From positions 1-64,000 of the forward strand of contig NZ_BKAH01000005.1 in NCBI RefSeq assembly GCF_007992455.1: DNA of 64,000 bases, read 5' to 3'. A program made the translations under genes and the position numbers. The stretch is from Microbacterium saccharophilum (GTDB taxonomy: Bacteria > Actinomycetota > Actinomycetes > Actinomycetales > Microbacteriaceae). Positions 38,328-46,741 of the stretch are shown here, in pieces; the first letter of the stretch is position 1; each line of letters starts with the position of its first letter. The notes below the pieces were generated by a model. It saw only the letters and a list, made by a program, of their open reading frames with translations, ran no database searches and was not told where the DNA came from.

Positions 38328-39175
38328 ACGATCGACCCCATCTGCTCGCGTTCCCGCAGCCGCGCGGTGTACCAGTCGGCGAGGCGGATCGTGGGGATCG
38401 CCAGCAGCACGAACAGCACGGCCGCGACGACATACGGCGTGAAGTTGTAGGTCAGCGACGTCTCGATCTGCGCGGCGCGCACGGCATCCACCGCGCCGAG
38501 GATCGAGATGAGGCCCACGTCCTTCTGCATCGACACGAAGTCGTTCATGAGCGGCGGGGTCATCTTCCGCAGGGCCTGCGGCAGCACGACGCGGCGCAGC
38601 GTCTGCGCGTAGCCGAGGCCGAGCGCGCGGGCGGCGAGGCGCTGCGACGGGTGCACGGCCTCGATGCCGGCGCGGATCACCTCGCTGACGTACGCCGAAT
38701 ACGTCAGGGTGATCGCGACCGTCCCGAGCAGCACGACGGAGATGCGCTGGTCCAGCAGGGCCGGCACGCCGAGCCCGATGAGGTACAGCACGATGATGAG
38801 GGGGATGCCGCGGAAGATGTCGGTGTACCCGGCGGCGAGGGCGCGGAGCGGGAAGAACACCGGTCCGCGGAGGGTCCGCAGCAGCGCGATGAGCAGGGCG
38901 ACGACCGACACGGTCACGACCGACAGAGCGAGCACCTGCAGGTTCAGCAGGAACCCGTCCCAGACGCGCGGCAGTGACGCGGCGAATGTGGCCGGGTCGA
39001 AGAAGCGCTGCTGCACCTGAGCCCAGCCGGGCGTGCCCAGGACCGTGACCCAGACGATCCCGGCGAACGCGAGCGTCGACGCGATCGCGACCAGCACCGA
39101 CTGCCGCGAGCGGCGGGTGCGGTACGCGCGACGCTCGAGCTCGAGTTCGCTCGGCCGGAAGGACGGGTCGGTCAC
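38324..39175 (-). CDS. Polar amino-acid ABC transporter permease
   Basis: A 283-residue permease of the His/Glu/Gln/Arg type. A charged 30-residue tail with two Arg-rich patches leads into the first helix; at least five helices are predicted. The EAA-like loop is [24 protein letters not shown]...LPQAL. It begins at GTG 39175, 22 nt after the binding protein gene, and overlaps the ATPase start. It probably acts as a homodimer, as only one permease gene is present. Confidence 0.93.
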   Translation of the reverse strand: MTDPSFRPSELELERRAYRTRRSRQSVLVAIASTLAFAGIVWVTVLGTPGWAQVQQRFFDPATFAASLPRVWDGFLLNLQVLALSVVTVSVVALLIALLRTLRGPVFFPLRALAAGYTDIFRGIPLIIVLYLIGLGVPALLDQRISVVLLGTVAITLTYSAYVSEVIRAGIEAVHPSQRLAARALGLGYAQTLRRVVLPQALRKMTPPLMNDFVSMQKDVGLISILGAVDAVRAAQIETSLTYNFTPYVVAAVLFVLLAIPTIRLADWYTARLREREQMGSIV

Positions 39176-39197
39176 GACACGACGCTACCGGACAGCG

Positions 39198-40052
39198 TCA
39201 CTTCAGCTGGGTGGCGCCCGCGCTGAGCACCGACAGCCACTCCTCCTCGAGGGCGTCGAGCGTGCCGTCCTCGCGCAGGGCGTCGACGGCAGCGGTCACG
39301 CGCTCGGTGAGCGGCGACTCGTTCGCGAGGAGGAGGCCCCACTGGTCGGGCACGCCGGCGGCGGGCAGCTCGCCGACGAGGAACGCGTTCTCGATGTAGA
39401 AGTTGGCCGCGACGTACGCGGTGGGCAGGTCGAGGACGAGGCCGTCGATCTGACCGGCCTCGAGCGCTGCGCGCGCATCCTCGTTGCTGTTGAAGAGCAG
39501 CTGCGGGGTGTTCGGCTCGATCGCCTCGTCGACGGTCGTCGCGCTCGTCGACCCCGCCATGGCGCCGAGCAGCAGCTCCTTCGCGCCCGCGAGGTCGGTC
39601 ACGCCGTCGGCCTTGCCGCCCTTGATCGCGACGATGGCCTGGCTGGCCTCGTAGTACGGCGAGGAGAAGTCGACGGCCTTCTCTCGGTCCTCGGTGATCG
39701 TGTACTGCTGGATGTTGAAGTCGAAGTCCTTCGGGCCCGGTGCGATGGCCGACTCGAAGGTCGTGCGCACCCAGACGACGTCCTCCTTCGCGAAGCCGAG
39801 CTCCTCCGCGACGGCGTAGGCGACCGCGGACTCGAAGCCCTCACCGGACTCCGGAGCGTTGTCGAAGACGTACGGCTCGTAGGCGGGCTCGCCCGTGCCG
39901 ATCGTCAGCTTGCCGGGCGTGATGTAGCCCTCCTCGGCGGCGGGCGCGTCGGATGCCGTCGGCTGGGCGCCGCCGGAGGCGCAGCCGGAGACGAGCAGGG
40001 CGACGGCCGCGACGGACGCGACGAGGGCGGAACGCAGGACGGTGCGCGACAT
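39198..40052 (-). CDS. Amino-acid ABC transporter substrate-binding lipoprotein
   Basis: A 284-residue family 3 solute-binding protein. The lipoprotein signal ends in VSGC. The mature part has LTIGTGEPAYEPYVFDN, FDFNIQQYTITEDREKAVDFSSPYYEA and a second-lobe motif DGLVLDLPTAYV. The ligand is a polar amino acid but cannot be specified; binding-site residues differ from well-known Gln or Arg binders. It is first gene of the operon, with GGAGGCCTCC before the ATG. The 128-bp upstream region contains a minus-strand TTGCTGTAACAA palindrome-like element (about 40151-40162). Confidence 0.92.
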   Translation of the reverse strand: MSRTVLRSALVASVAAVALLVSGCASGGAQPTASDAPAAEEGYITPGKLTIGTGEPAYEPYVFDNAPESGEGFESAVAYAVAEELGFAKEDVVWVRTTFESAIAPGPKDFDFNIQQYTITEDREKAVDFSSPYYEASQAIVAIKGGKADGVTDLAGAKELLLGAMAGSTSATTVDEAIEPNTPQLLFNSNEDARAALEAGQIDGLVLDLPTAYVAANFYIENAFLVGELPAAGVPDQWGLLLANESPLTERVTAAVDALREDGTLDALEEEWLSVLSAGATQLK

Positions 40053-40180
40053 GGAGGCCTCCGGGGATTCGGGTGCGGCCTCGCGCGTGCTGTGCTGCGA
40101 CGACCGCCTGCATCCATCTTCGTCGCCCGTCGAGGATCCCGGGTCGCCGAGCGACGCTTTGTTACAGCAACTTCATGCGG

Positions 40181-40735
40181 TCAGCTCTCGCCGAGGTCGT
40201 CCAGCATCCGCCGCTGCTCGGGGGTCAGGCCGTCGCGCAGCTCCTCCCGCCCGATCGCCTCCTCGCGCGACGGCGCCGCGGGGGTGGCGGACGTCCCAGA
40301 ACCGCGGATGCCGGCGTGCGCGCGGTCGTACAGGCGGCCCGTGCGCGCCTCGAGGGCGTCGTCGACGCGGTCGTAGACGATCCACGCGACGAGCAGCAGC
40401 AGCGGCGGCACGAGCCAGCCCCAGAAGAAGCCGCCCACTTCCACACCGGATGCGAGCACGACGAGGGCCCAGACGAGGAGCTCGACGACGAAGACGATGC
40501 CGTACTGCACGAGCTTCTCGCCGGTCCGCGTCCGCTGCCCGGCGGACTTCGCCGCAGAGCGCGTGAAGAACCGCGTGACGAGGGGCTTCAGCCAGATGGT
40601 CGCAGCCGTCAGGACGACGGCGGCCCACAGGGCCGCCCAGCCGACCTGCACCGACGGCAGCAGGAATCCGATCAGCAGCAGGACGAGCACGTTGAACACG
40701 TAGAGCGAGGCGAACCGCACGATCCAGGACTTCAT
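40181..40735 (-). CDS. Four-helix membrane protein, PF04020-like
   Basis: A 184-residue protein of unknown function. The first 55 residues (LYVFNVLVLLLIGFLLP, WAALWAAVVLTAATIWLKPLV) follow the pattern of the small 4-TM phage-holin-like family PF04020, and two more helices lie at about 80-125. The last 55 residues are charged and soluble (EEAIGREELRDGLTPEQRRML). ATG 40735 gives the family-like start; an in-frame ATG 36 nt upstream is possible. It is not linked functionally to its neighbours. Confidence 0.65.
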   Translation of the reverse strand: MKSWIVRFASLYVFNVLVLLLIGFLLPSVQVGWAALWAAVVLTAATIWLKPLVTRFFTRSAAKSAGQRTRTGEKLVQYGIVFVVELLVWALVVLASGVEVGGFFWGWLVPPLLLLVAWIVYDRVDDALEARTGRLYDRAHAGIRGSGTSATPAAPSREEAIGREELRDGLTPEQRRMLDDLGES

Positions 40736-40784
40736 GCCCCCAGCGTGCCACGCCACGCCGGCCGGGACCACCGGCCCCCGCCGA

Positions 40785-41579
40785 TCAGGCGAGGGAGACG
40801 AGCCGCGTCAGGTCGTCGTCCGGCAGCACGTCGGCGACGGCGCCCACCTGCATGGAGGCGATGTCGGCGCGGCCGGAGAGGACGTTGAGGAACGCCGTGT
40901 CCGAGGCGTCCCGCCCCGTCGCGATCCGGACGAGTGTCGACCGCGGCGCGAGGGTCGTCGCATCCACGGCGCGCCACGCCCCGTCGACCCAGCCCTCCGC
41001 GACGGCGTGGAAGTCCATCGGCGAGAGCCCGGGCGCGTAGACGGCGACCACGCGGGCGGGGATGCCGGAGGCGCGCAGCAGCGCGACGCACAGGTGAGCG
41101 TAGTCCCGGCAGACGCCCTGGCGGTTCAGCAGCGTCCGGATCGCGCCGTCGGTCGGGAGCGAGGAGCCGGACACGTAGGCGAGCTGTGTGCCGACCCACG
41201 CCGCGACCGACGTCAGAACGGATGCCGCGTCGGGCGCCGCGCTGAACTCCGCCGCCGCGGTGGGGGCGAGGGAGTCGGACTCGGCGTACCGGCTCGGCCG
41301 GCGGTAGATCAGCAGCTCCGTCTCGCCGGTCTGCAGCGGCGCGGCTTCCCCGTCGATCGACGCCGTGTAGCTCACGACGAGTTCGCCGGGGCCGCTGCGG
41401 ATGCGGTGCAGGCGACCGCCGTGCGCGTCGGGGAGTTCGGACACGTCCACCGGCTCCCCGTCCAGCGTCGCGGTGAACGACTCGGTCGCGCGGTACAGGC
41501 TGCTCACCGCGATGGCGAACACGAGGTCGGCCGTCTCGGTGACGGTCAGGACGATGCGGCTGGAGACATCCCTCTTCAT
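40785..41579 (-). CDS. Transglutaminase-like cysteine protease family protein
   Basis: A 264-residue cytoplasmic protein. Residues 1-110 are a beta-rich N-domain of the bacterial transglutaminase-like type. The catalytic triad is visible: Cys in RQGVCRDYAHL, His in MDFHAVAEGWV and Asp in AVDATTLAPRS. Members of this family are mostly uncharacterised peptidases or amidases; many lie near proteasome-linked genes, which is not seen here. Confidence 0.88.
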   Translation of the reverse strand: MKRDVSSRIVLTVTETADLVFAIAVSSLYRATESFTATLDGEPVDVSELPDAHGGRLHRIRSGPGELVVSYTASIDGEAAPLQTGETELLIYRRPSRYAESDSLAPTAAAEFSAAPDAASVLTSVAAWVGTQLAYVSGSSLPTDGAIRTLLNRQGVCRDYAHLCVALLRASGIPARVVAVYAPGLSPMDFHAVAEGWVDGAWRAVDATTLAPRSTLVRIATGRDASDTAFLNVLSGRADIASMQVGAVADVLPDDDLTRLVSLA

Positions 41580-41649
41580 CGGCCCAGCCTGACAGACGGA
41601 TGCGTCACGCGGGTGACGCGCCGATGACGCTCATGCGGCGGGGCGAGGG

Positions 41650-42450
41650 TCAGTACGACGCGCGCTCGTCGGTCGCGCCCGCGGAGCCGACCCACCGCGC
41701 CGCGAGCGCCTCGGATCCCCGTGCCAGCAGGGCGACGTCCGCCCCGACCAGGACGAAGGACGCGCCCGCGTCGAGGTAGCCCTGGGCGACGGCGGGATCG
41801 AAGGCGTTGACGCCGGCCGGCTTCCCGGCCGCGCGTACGGCGTCGAACGTGCGGATGACCGCGGCGGTGACATCCGGATGGGACTGCTGCCCGAGGAGCC
41901 CCATGGATGCGGCGAGGTCGGACGGTCCGACGAACACCCCATCGACGCCGTCCACGGCGGCGATCTCCCCGGCGGCCTCGACGGCCGCGGCGGTCTCGAC
42001 CTGGACGAACAGCGACACGTAGGCGTCGGCGTTCTGCAGGTAGTCCTCGACACGGTTCCACCGCGCCGAGCGCGCGAGCGCCGAGCCGACGCCGCGGCGA
42101 CCCCGTGGCGGATACCGGATGGCCGCGACCACGGCCTCGGCCTCGGCGGCCGAGGAGATCATCGGCACCAGGAGGTTCTGCGCACCGAGGTCGAGCACCT
42201 GCTTGATCGTGACGGTGTCGCCGGACGGCACGCGCACGAGGGGTGTCGTGGCGGAGGCGGCGATGGCCTGCAGCTGCGCGAGCGTGGACTCCAGCGCGTT
42301 GGGGGAGTGCTCCATGTCGATGAGCATCCAGTCCATCCCGGCGCCTGCGAGGATCTCGGCGACGAGCGGGGATCCCGAGCACGCCCATACCCCCGCGAGG
42401 GGGCGGGATGCCGTGGCGAGCGCGTCGCGGAAGGTCAGGGGAAGCGGCAC
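41650..42450 (-). CDS. hpaI: HpcH/HpaI family aldolase (4-hydroxy-2-oxoheptanedioate aldolase)
   Basis: A 266-residue class II pyruvate aldolase, last enzyme of the homoprotocatechuate route, giving pyruvate and succinate semialdehyde. Expected active-site residues are visible: His48 in LIDMEHSPN, Arg73, and metal ligands Glu152 (QVETAAA) and Asp178 (FVGPSDLA). I chose the GTG at 42450, which lies 16 bp inside the hydratase gene and has GATGGGAAC upstream; longer in-frame starts run deep into that gene. It is the last gene of the hpa operon. Confidence 0.92.
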   Translation of the reverse strand: MPLPLTFRDALATASRPLAGVWACSGSPLVAEILAGAGMDWMLIDMEHSPNALESTLAQLQAIAASATTPLVRVPSGDTVTIKQVLDLGAQNLLVPMISSAAEAEAVVAAIRYPPRGRRGVGSALARSARWNRVEDYLQNADAYVSLFVQVETAAAVEAAGEIAAVDGVDGVFVGPSDLAASMGLLGQQSHPDVTAAVIRTFDAVRAAGKPAGVNAFDPAVAQGYLDAGASFVLVGADVALLARGSEALAARWVGSAGATDERASY

Positions 42451-43220
42451 GTGATGGTTCCCATCGGTCCGTAATCGCACAGCACGGTGTCGCCCGGGGA
42501 GACCCACATGGGCCGCGTGAACGACCCGGCGAGGATGATCTCCCCGGCCTCGAGCCGGTCGCCGTGCTGGTGCATCTTGTTGGCGAGCCACGCGACGCCG
42601 GTCGCGGGGTGGTTGAGCACGCCCGCGGCGACGCCGGTCTCCTCGATCGTCTCGTTGCGGTAGAGCAGGGCCGACACCCAGCGCAGGTCGATCTGGTCGG
42701 GGCGCATCGGGATGCCGCCGAGCACCATCCCGCCGTACGCGGCGTTGTCGCTGATCGTGTCGACGATCGTCCGGCCCTCGAGCTCGATGTGCGAGTTCAG
42801 CACCTCGAGGGCGGGAGTGACGTACTCCGTGGCGCGCAGCACGTCGAACACGGAGCAGTGCGGCCCCTCCAACGGCGCGTTCAGGACGAAGGCGAGCTCG
42901 ACCTCGATGCGCACGTTCGAGAACGCGGAGTGCGGGATGACGGCGCCGCTCTGCCAGACCGTGTCGTCGAACATGACGCCGTAGTCGGGCTCGGTGATGC
43001 CGGTCGCCTGCTGCATGGCCTTCGAGGTCAGCCCGATCTTCCGGCCCACGAGGCGCCGGCCGTCGGCGATCATTCGGTCGCGCCAGACGCCCTGGATCGC
43101 GTACGAATCCTCCACCGTGGCATCCGGGTACCGGGCAGTGATCCTCGGGATCACGCCGTGCGTGCGGTCGGCTTCGGCGAGCTCGTCGGCGATCGCCGCG
43201 ATCGTGGCGGCATCCAGCAT
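42435..43220 (-). CDS. hpaH: 2-oxo-hepta-3-ene-1,7-dioate hydratase
   Basis: A 261-residue member of the hydratase/decarboxylase branch of the FAH superfamily. It adds water to 2-oxohept-3-enedioate to give 4-hydroxy-2-oxoheptanedioate. Family motifs include [13 protein letters not shown], the metal site EVELAFVL (Glu-x-Glu), LEVLNSHIE and a C-terminal [15 protein letters not shown]. It sits between the dioxygenase and aldolase genes in pathway order; the Mg-dependent MhpD of the catechol route is a close alternative, but the neighbours favour HpaH. Confidence 0.92.
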   Translation of the reverse strand: MLDAATIAAIADELAEADRTHGVIPRITARYPDATVEDSYAIQGVWRDRMIADGRRLVGRKIGLTSKAMQQATGITEPDYGVMFDDTVWQSGAVIPHSAFSNVRIEVELAFVLNAPLEGPHCSVFDVLRATEYVTPALEVLNSHIELEGRTIVDTISDNAAYGGMVLGGIPMRPDQIDLRWVSALLYRNETIEETGVAAGVLNHPATGVAWLANKMHQHGDRLEAGEIILAGSFTRPMWVSPGDTVLCDYGPMGTITCRFP

Positions 43221-43261
43221 CCGTCCTCCTTCGTCGTGTCCAGGCTAGGGGTGGGGCGGGG

Positions 43262-44428
43262 TCAGAGCTGGTTGCCGAGCTTGTACTCGCCCTGCTTCCA
43301 CTCCGGCATCGACGCCTCGCCCTCTTCGGGGCGCGTGTAGGAGAAGCCGTCGGCGCCGATCGTGACCGCCATCTCGGACGCGTCGGTGCGGGCGACGACC
43401 TCCTTCGGGTTGCCGTCGAGGTCCAGGACGAGCGAGGCCTCGGTGTACCAGGACGGCACGACGGGCGTGCCCCACCAGTCGCGGCGCTGGTTGTCGTGCA
43501 CGTCCCACGTGACGACCGGGTTGTCGGGGTCGCCGGTGTAGTAGTCCTGCGTGTAGATCTCCACGCGGTGGCCGTCGGGGTCGCGCAGGTACAGGTAGAA
43601 CGCGTTCGACACGCCGTGCCGGCCGGGGCCGCGCTCGATGCGGTCCGACATCCGGAGCGCGCCGAGCTTGTCGCAGATCGCGAGGATGTTGTGCTTCTCG
43701 TGGGTGGCGAATGCGACGTGGTGCATGCGGGGCCCGTCGCCGCCGGTCATGGCGGTGTCGTGCACGGTGGGCTTGCGGCGCATCCAGGCGGCGTAGACCG
43801 TGCCGCCCTCGTCCTGGATGTCCTCCGTCACGCGGAAGCCGAGGCTCTGCATGAAGTTGACGGCGCGGGGCACGTCCGGGGTCACCTGGTTGAAGTGGTC
43901 CAGGCGCACCAGCTCGCCGGGGGTGTGCAGGTCGTAGCGCCAGGACAGGCGCTCGACGTGCTCGGTCTGGAAGAAGAACTCGTACGGGAAGCCGAGCGGG
44001 TCCTCGACGCGGACGGAGTCGCCGATGCCCTTCGTGTAGCCGTCCGCCCGGCGCTCGACGCGGCAGCCGAGCTCGGTGTAGAACGCGACGGCCTTGTCGA
44101 GGTCCTCCGGTGTGCGGACGCGGTACGAGAACGCGGCGACGGCCGCGACGGGGCCCTTCCGCAGCACGAGGTTGTGGTGGATGAACTCCTCCGTCGAGCG
44201 GAGGTAGACGGCGTCCGCGTCCTCCTCGGTCACGTGCAGTCCCAGCACGTCGACGTAGAACGCGCGGGAGACCGCGAGGTCGGTGACGACGAGCTCCATG
44301 TACGCGCAGCGCAGGATGTCCGGCGCCGGCGCGGTGGGCGTGGGGATGGGGTTGTCGCTGTGGATCGGCGCCTCCTGCGAGACGTAGAAGCCGGAGGAGG
44401 TCAGGGTGCGGTCATCGATGTGGGTCAT
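43262..44428 (-). CDS. hpaD: 3,4-dihydroxyphenylacetate 2,3-dioxygenase
   Basis: A 388-residue type I extradiol dioxygenase of the vicinal oxygen chelate superfamily, like the Fe or Mn enzymes of Brevibacterium and Arthrobacter. It opens the ring of homoprotocatechuate next to the diol. The three metal ligands appear in LDHFNQVTPD (His178), RMHHVAF (His236 or 237) and HRVEIYT (Glu290). Two tandem VOC modules cover residues 38-295; the C-terminal 90 residues form the extension seen in this subgroup. It is preceded by hpaE in the same operon, 39 nt upstream. Confidence 0.95.
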   Translation of the reverse strand: MTHIDDRTLTSSGFYVSQEAPIHSDNPIPTPTAPAPDILRCAYMELVVTDLAVSRAFYVDVLGLHVTEEDADAVYLRSTEEFIHHNLVLRKGPVAAVAAFSYRVRTPEDLDKAVAFYTELGCRVERRADGYTKGIGDSVRVEDPLGFPYEFFFQTEHVERLSWRYDLHTPGELVRLDHFNQVTPDVPRAVNFMQSLGFRVTEDIQDEGGTVYAAWMRRKPTVHDTAMTGGDGPRMHHVAFATHEKHNILAICDKLGALRMSDRIERGPGRHGVSNAFYLYLRDPDGHRVEIYTQDYYTGDPDNPVVTWDVHDNQRRDWWGTPVVPSWYTEASLVLDLDGNPKEVVARTDASEMAVTIGADGFSYTRPEEGEASMPEWKQGEYKLGNQL

Positions 44429-44467
44429 GTCAGCGTCCTTGCTTGTGGGTCTGTCGTGGGGTGCGGG

Positions 44468-46030
44468 TCAGCGCGGGTCCGGGTCGTCGAGGTCCGGCTC
44501 GGCGGGAGCCGCCTGCTTGCCGAAGGTCGGGTTGTGCACGGCCCCGAGGGTGATGTGCACGGCCTGCTGGTCGGTGTAGAAGTCGATCGACCGGTAGCCG
44601 CCTTCGTGGCCGAGGCCGGAGGCCTTCACGCCGCCGAAGGGGGTGCGGAGGTCGCGCACGTTGTTGGAGTTCAGCCACACCATCCCGGCCTCGATGTTCT
44701 GCGCGAAGTTGTGGGCGCGCTTGAGGTCGTTCGTCCAGACGTAGGCGGCGAGCCCGTACTTCGTGTTGTTCGCGAGTGCGAGGGCCTCCTCGTCGGTGTC
44801 GAACGGCGTGATCGCGACGACGGGGCCGAAGATCTCCTCCTGGAAGATGCGGGCATCGGGGGAGACGTCGGCGAACGCCGTCGGGGCGACGAAGTTGCCG
44901 AACTCGAAGCCTTCCGGCTGCCCGCCTCCGGCGATGAGCCGGCCCTCGGTCTTGCCGATCTCGACGTAGCCCATGACCTTCTCGAAGTGCTCCGGGTGCA
45001 CGAGCGCACCGACCTCGGTCGCCGGGTCGTGGGGGTAGCCGACCTTGACGCGCTTCGCCTGCGCGCCATAGCGCTCGACGAACTCGTCGTACACGTCGCG
45101 CTGGACGAGGATGCGGCTGCCCGCCGTGCAGCGCTCGCCGTTGAGGGAGAAGACGCCGAAGATCGTGGCGTCCACGGCGGCGTCGAGGTCGGCGTCGGCG
45201 AAGACGATCGCCGGCGACTTCCCGCCGAGCTCCATCGACAGCCCCTTCAGGAACGGGGCGGCGTTGCCGAAGATGATCTGGCCGGTGCGGCTCTCGCCCG
45301 TGAAGGAGATGAGCGGCACGTCGGGGTGCTTCACGAGCGCGTCGCCGGCATCCTCGCCGAGACCGTGCACGAGGTTGAACACGCCCTGCGGGAGGCCCGC
45401 CTCCTCGAAGATCTCCGCCCACAGGGATGCCGACAGCGGCGTGAACTCGGCGGGCTTGAGGACGACGGTGTTCCCGGTCGCGAGTGCGGGGCCGAGCTTC
45501 CACGACTCCAGCATGAACGGGGTGTTCCACGGCGTGATGAGGCCCGCGACGCCGATCGGCTTGCGGTTGACGTAGTTGATCTGACGCCCGGGGACCTTGA
45601 ACGTGTCGTCGGCCTGCGCGACGATCAGGTCGGCGAAGAAGCGGAAGTTCTCCGCCGCGCGCCGCGCCTGTCCGAGGGCCTGCGTGATGGGGAGGCCGGA
45701 GTCGAAGGACTCGAGCTCGGCGAGCCGCGCGTCGCGCGACTCGACGATGTCGGCGATCCGGTGCAGGATGCGGGAGCGTTCGCGGGGGAGCATCTTCGGC
45801 CACGGGCCGTCGGTGAAGGCGCGTCGGGCGGCGGCGACGGCGAGCTCGATGTCGGCCTTCTTGCCGGCCGCGGCCTGCACGTACACCTCGTTGGACACGG
45901 GCTCGAGCACGTCGAACGTGTCGCCGTCCACGGAGTCGACGAACTGCCCGTCGATGTAGTGCTGGATGCGCGCGGGCAGGTCGGCCGGGACGTGACGCCG
46001 GTCGAGGGCGGGGGCGGTGGTGTCGGTCAT
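44468..46030 (-). CDS. hpaE: 5-carboxymethyl-2-hydroxymuconate semialdehyde dehydrogenase
   Basis: A 520-residue NAD-dependent aldehyde dehydrogenase. The catalytic Glu is in SMELGGKSP and the catalytic Cys in NGERCTAGSR; TPWNTPFML and FTGESRTGQ are NAD-site motifs. Adjacent hpaD and hpaG point to oxidation of the ring-cleavage semialdehyde to 5-carboxymethyl-2-hydroxymuconate. A 25-residue Asp/Pro-rich C-terminal tail is unusual for the family. The gene starts 21 nt after the GntR gene. Confidence 0.93.
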   Translation of the reverse strand: MTDTTAPALDRRHVPADLPARIQHYIDGQFVDSVDGDTFDVLEPVSNEVYVQAAAGKKADIELAVAAARRAFTDGPWPKMLPRERSRILHRIADIVESRDARLAELESFDSGLPITQALGQARRAAENFRFFADLIVAQADDTFKVPGRQINYVNRKPIGVAGLITPWNTPFMLESWKLGPALATGNTVVLKPAEFTPLSASLWAEIFEEAGLPQGVFNLVHGLGEDAGDALVKHPDVPLISFTGESRTGQIIFGNAAPFLKGLSMELGGKSPAIVFADADLDAAVDATIFGVFSLNGERCTAGSRILVQRDVYDEFVERYGAQAKRVKVGYPHDPATEVGALVHPEHFEKVMGYVEIGKTEGRLIAGGGQPEGFEFGNFVAPTAFADVSPDARIFQEEIFGPVVAITPFDTDEEALALANNTKYGLAAYVWTNDLKRAHNFAQNIEAGMVWLNSNNVRDLRTPFGGVKASGLGHEGGYRSIDFYTDQQAVHITLGAVHNPTFGKQAAPAEPDLDDPDPR

Positions 46031-46051
46031 GGGGTTCCTCCAGGGACGGGG

Positions 46052-46741
46052 TCAGACGGCCGGGAGACCGAGGGTCTCGTCGGGGTGCTCGTGGATGAGG
46101 TAGGCGTCGAGGGTCGCCGAGCGGTGCCGGCGGGCGGCCTTCTCGATGTCGCCGAGGGGTGCGCCGTTCTCGATGAGCTGCAGGATGTTCTCGTGCTCGC
46201 GGACCGACTCCTGGGCGCGGCCAGGGACGAAGCTGAACGTGGAGTCGCGCAGGTGACCGAGGCGCGCCCACTCCGCCTCGACGAGCTCGAGCATGCGCGG
46301 GTTCGCGCACTTGGCGAACAGGACGGCGTGGAACTGCTGGTTCAGGGCGGTGAACGCGCGCGGATCGAAGTGCTCGAGCCGCTCGATCATGAGCTCGTTG
46401 ATCTGCCGGGCGTTGCGGACGTCGTCGGAGGTCAGGCGACGCGACGCCAGCGCCGTCGCCGCGCCCTCCAGGATCGACAGGGCCTGCATGCTGAAGCGGT
46501 ACTGCGAATCGTCCACCATCGACACGTGCGCGCCGACGTTCCGCTCGAAGGTCACGAGCCCCTCGGCCTCGAGCTGGCGGATCGCCTCCCGGACGGGCAC
46601 GACGCTCATGCCGAGCTCGTTCGCGATCGTGCCGAGCACGAGACGGTAGCCGGGCGTGAACTCCTGTCCCGAGATGCGGGCACGGATCCAGTCGTAGGCG
46701 CGCTGCGACTTGCTCTGCGACGCCTGCGCCGTGTCGGTCAT
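46052..46741 (-). CDS. GntR/FCD regulator of the homoprotocatechuate operon
   Basis: A 229-residue FadR-subfamily regulator. Residues 15-80 form the winged helix (YDWIRARISG, IANELGMSVVPVREAIRQLEAEGLV). Residues 90-220 are an all-helical FCD ligand domain with the metal-type residues in FHAVLFAKCANP and HENILQLIENG. It is encoded inside the operon it probably controls, overlapping hpaG (ATGA). Its operator is probably the GATCGTATACGATC-like palindrome found at three promoters of this region. The effector is presumably a pathway intermediate. Confidence 0.88.
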   Translation of the reverse strand: MTDTAQASQSKSQRAYDWIRARISGQEFTPGYRLVLGTIANELGMSVVPVREAIRQLEAEGLVTFERNVGAHVSMVDDSQYRFSMQALSILEGAATALASRRLTSDDVRNARQINELMIERLEHFDPRAFTALNQQFHAVLFAKCANPRMLELVEAEWARLGHLRDSTFSFVPGRAQESVREHENILQLIENGAPLGDIEKAARRHRSATLDAYLIHEHPDETLGLPAV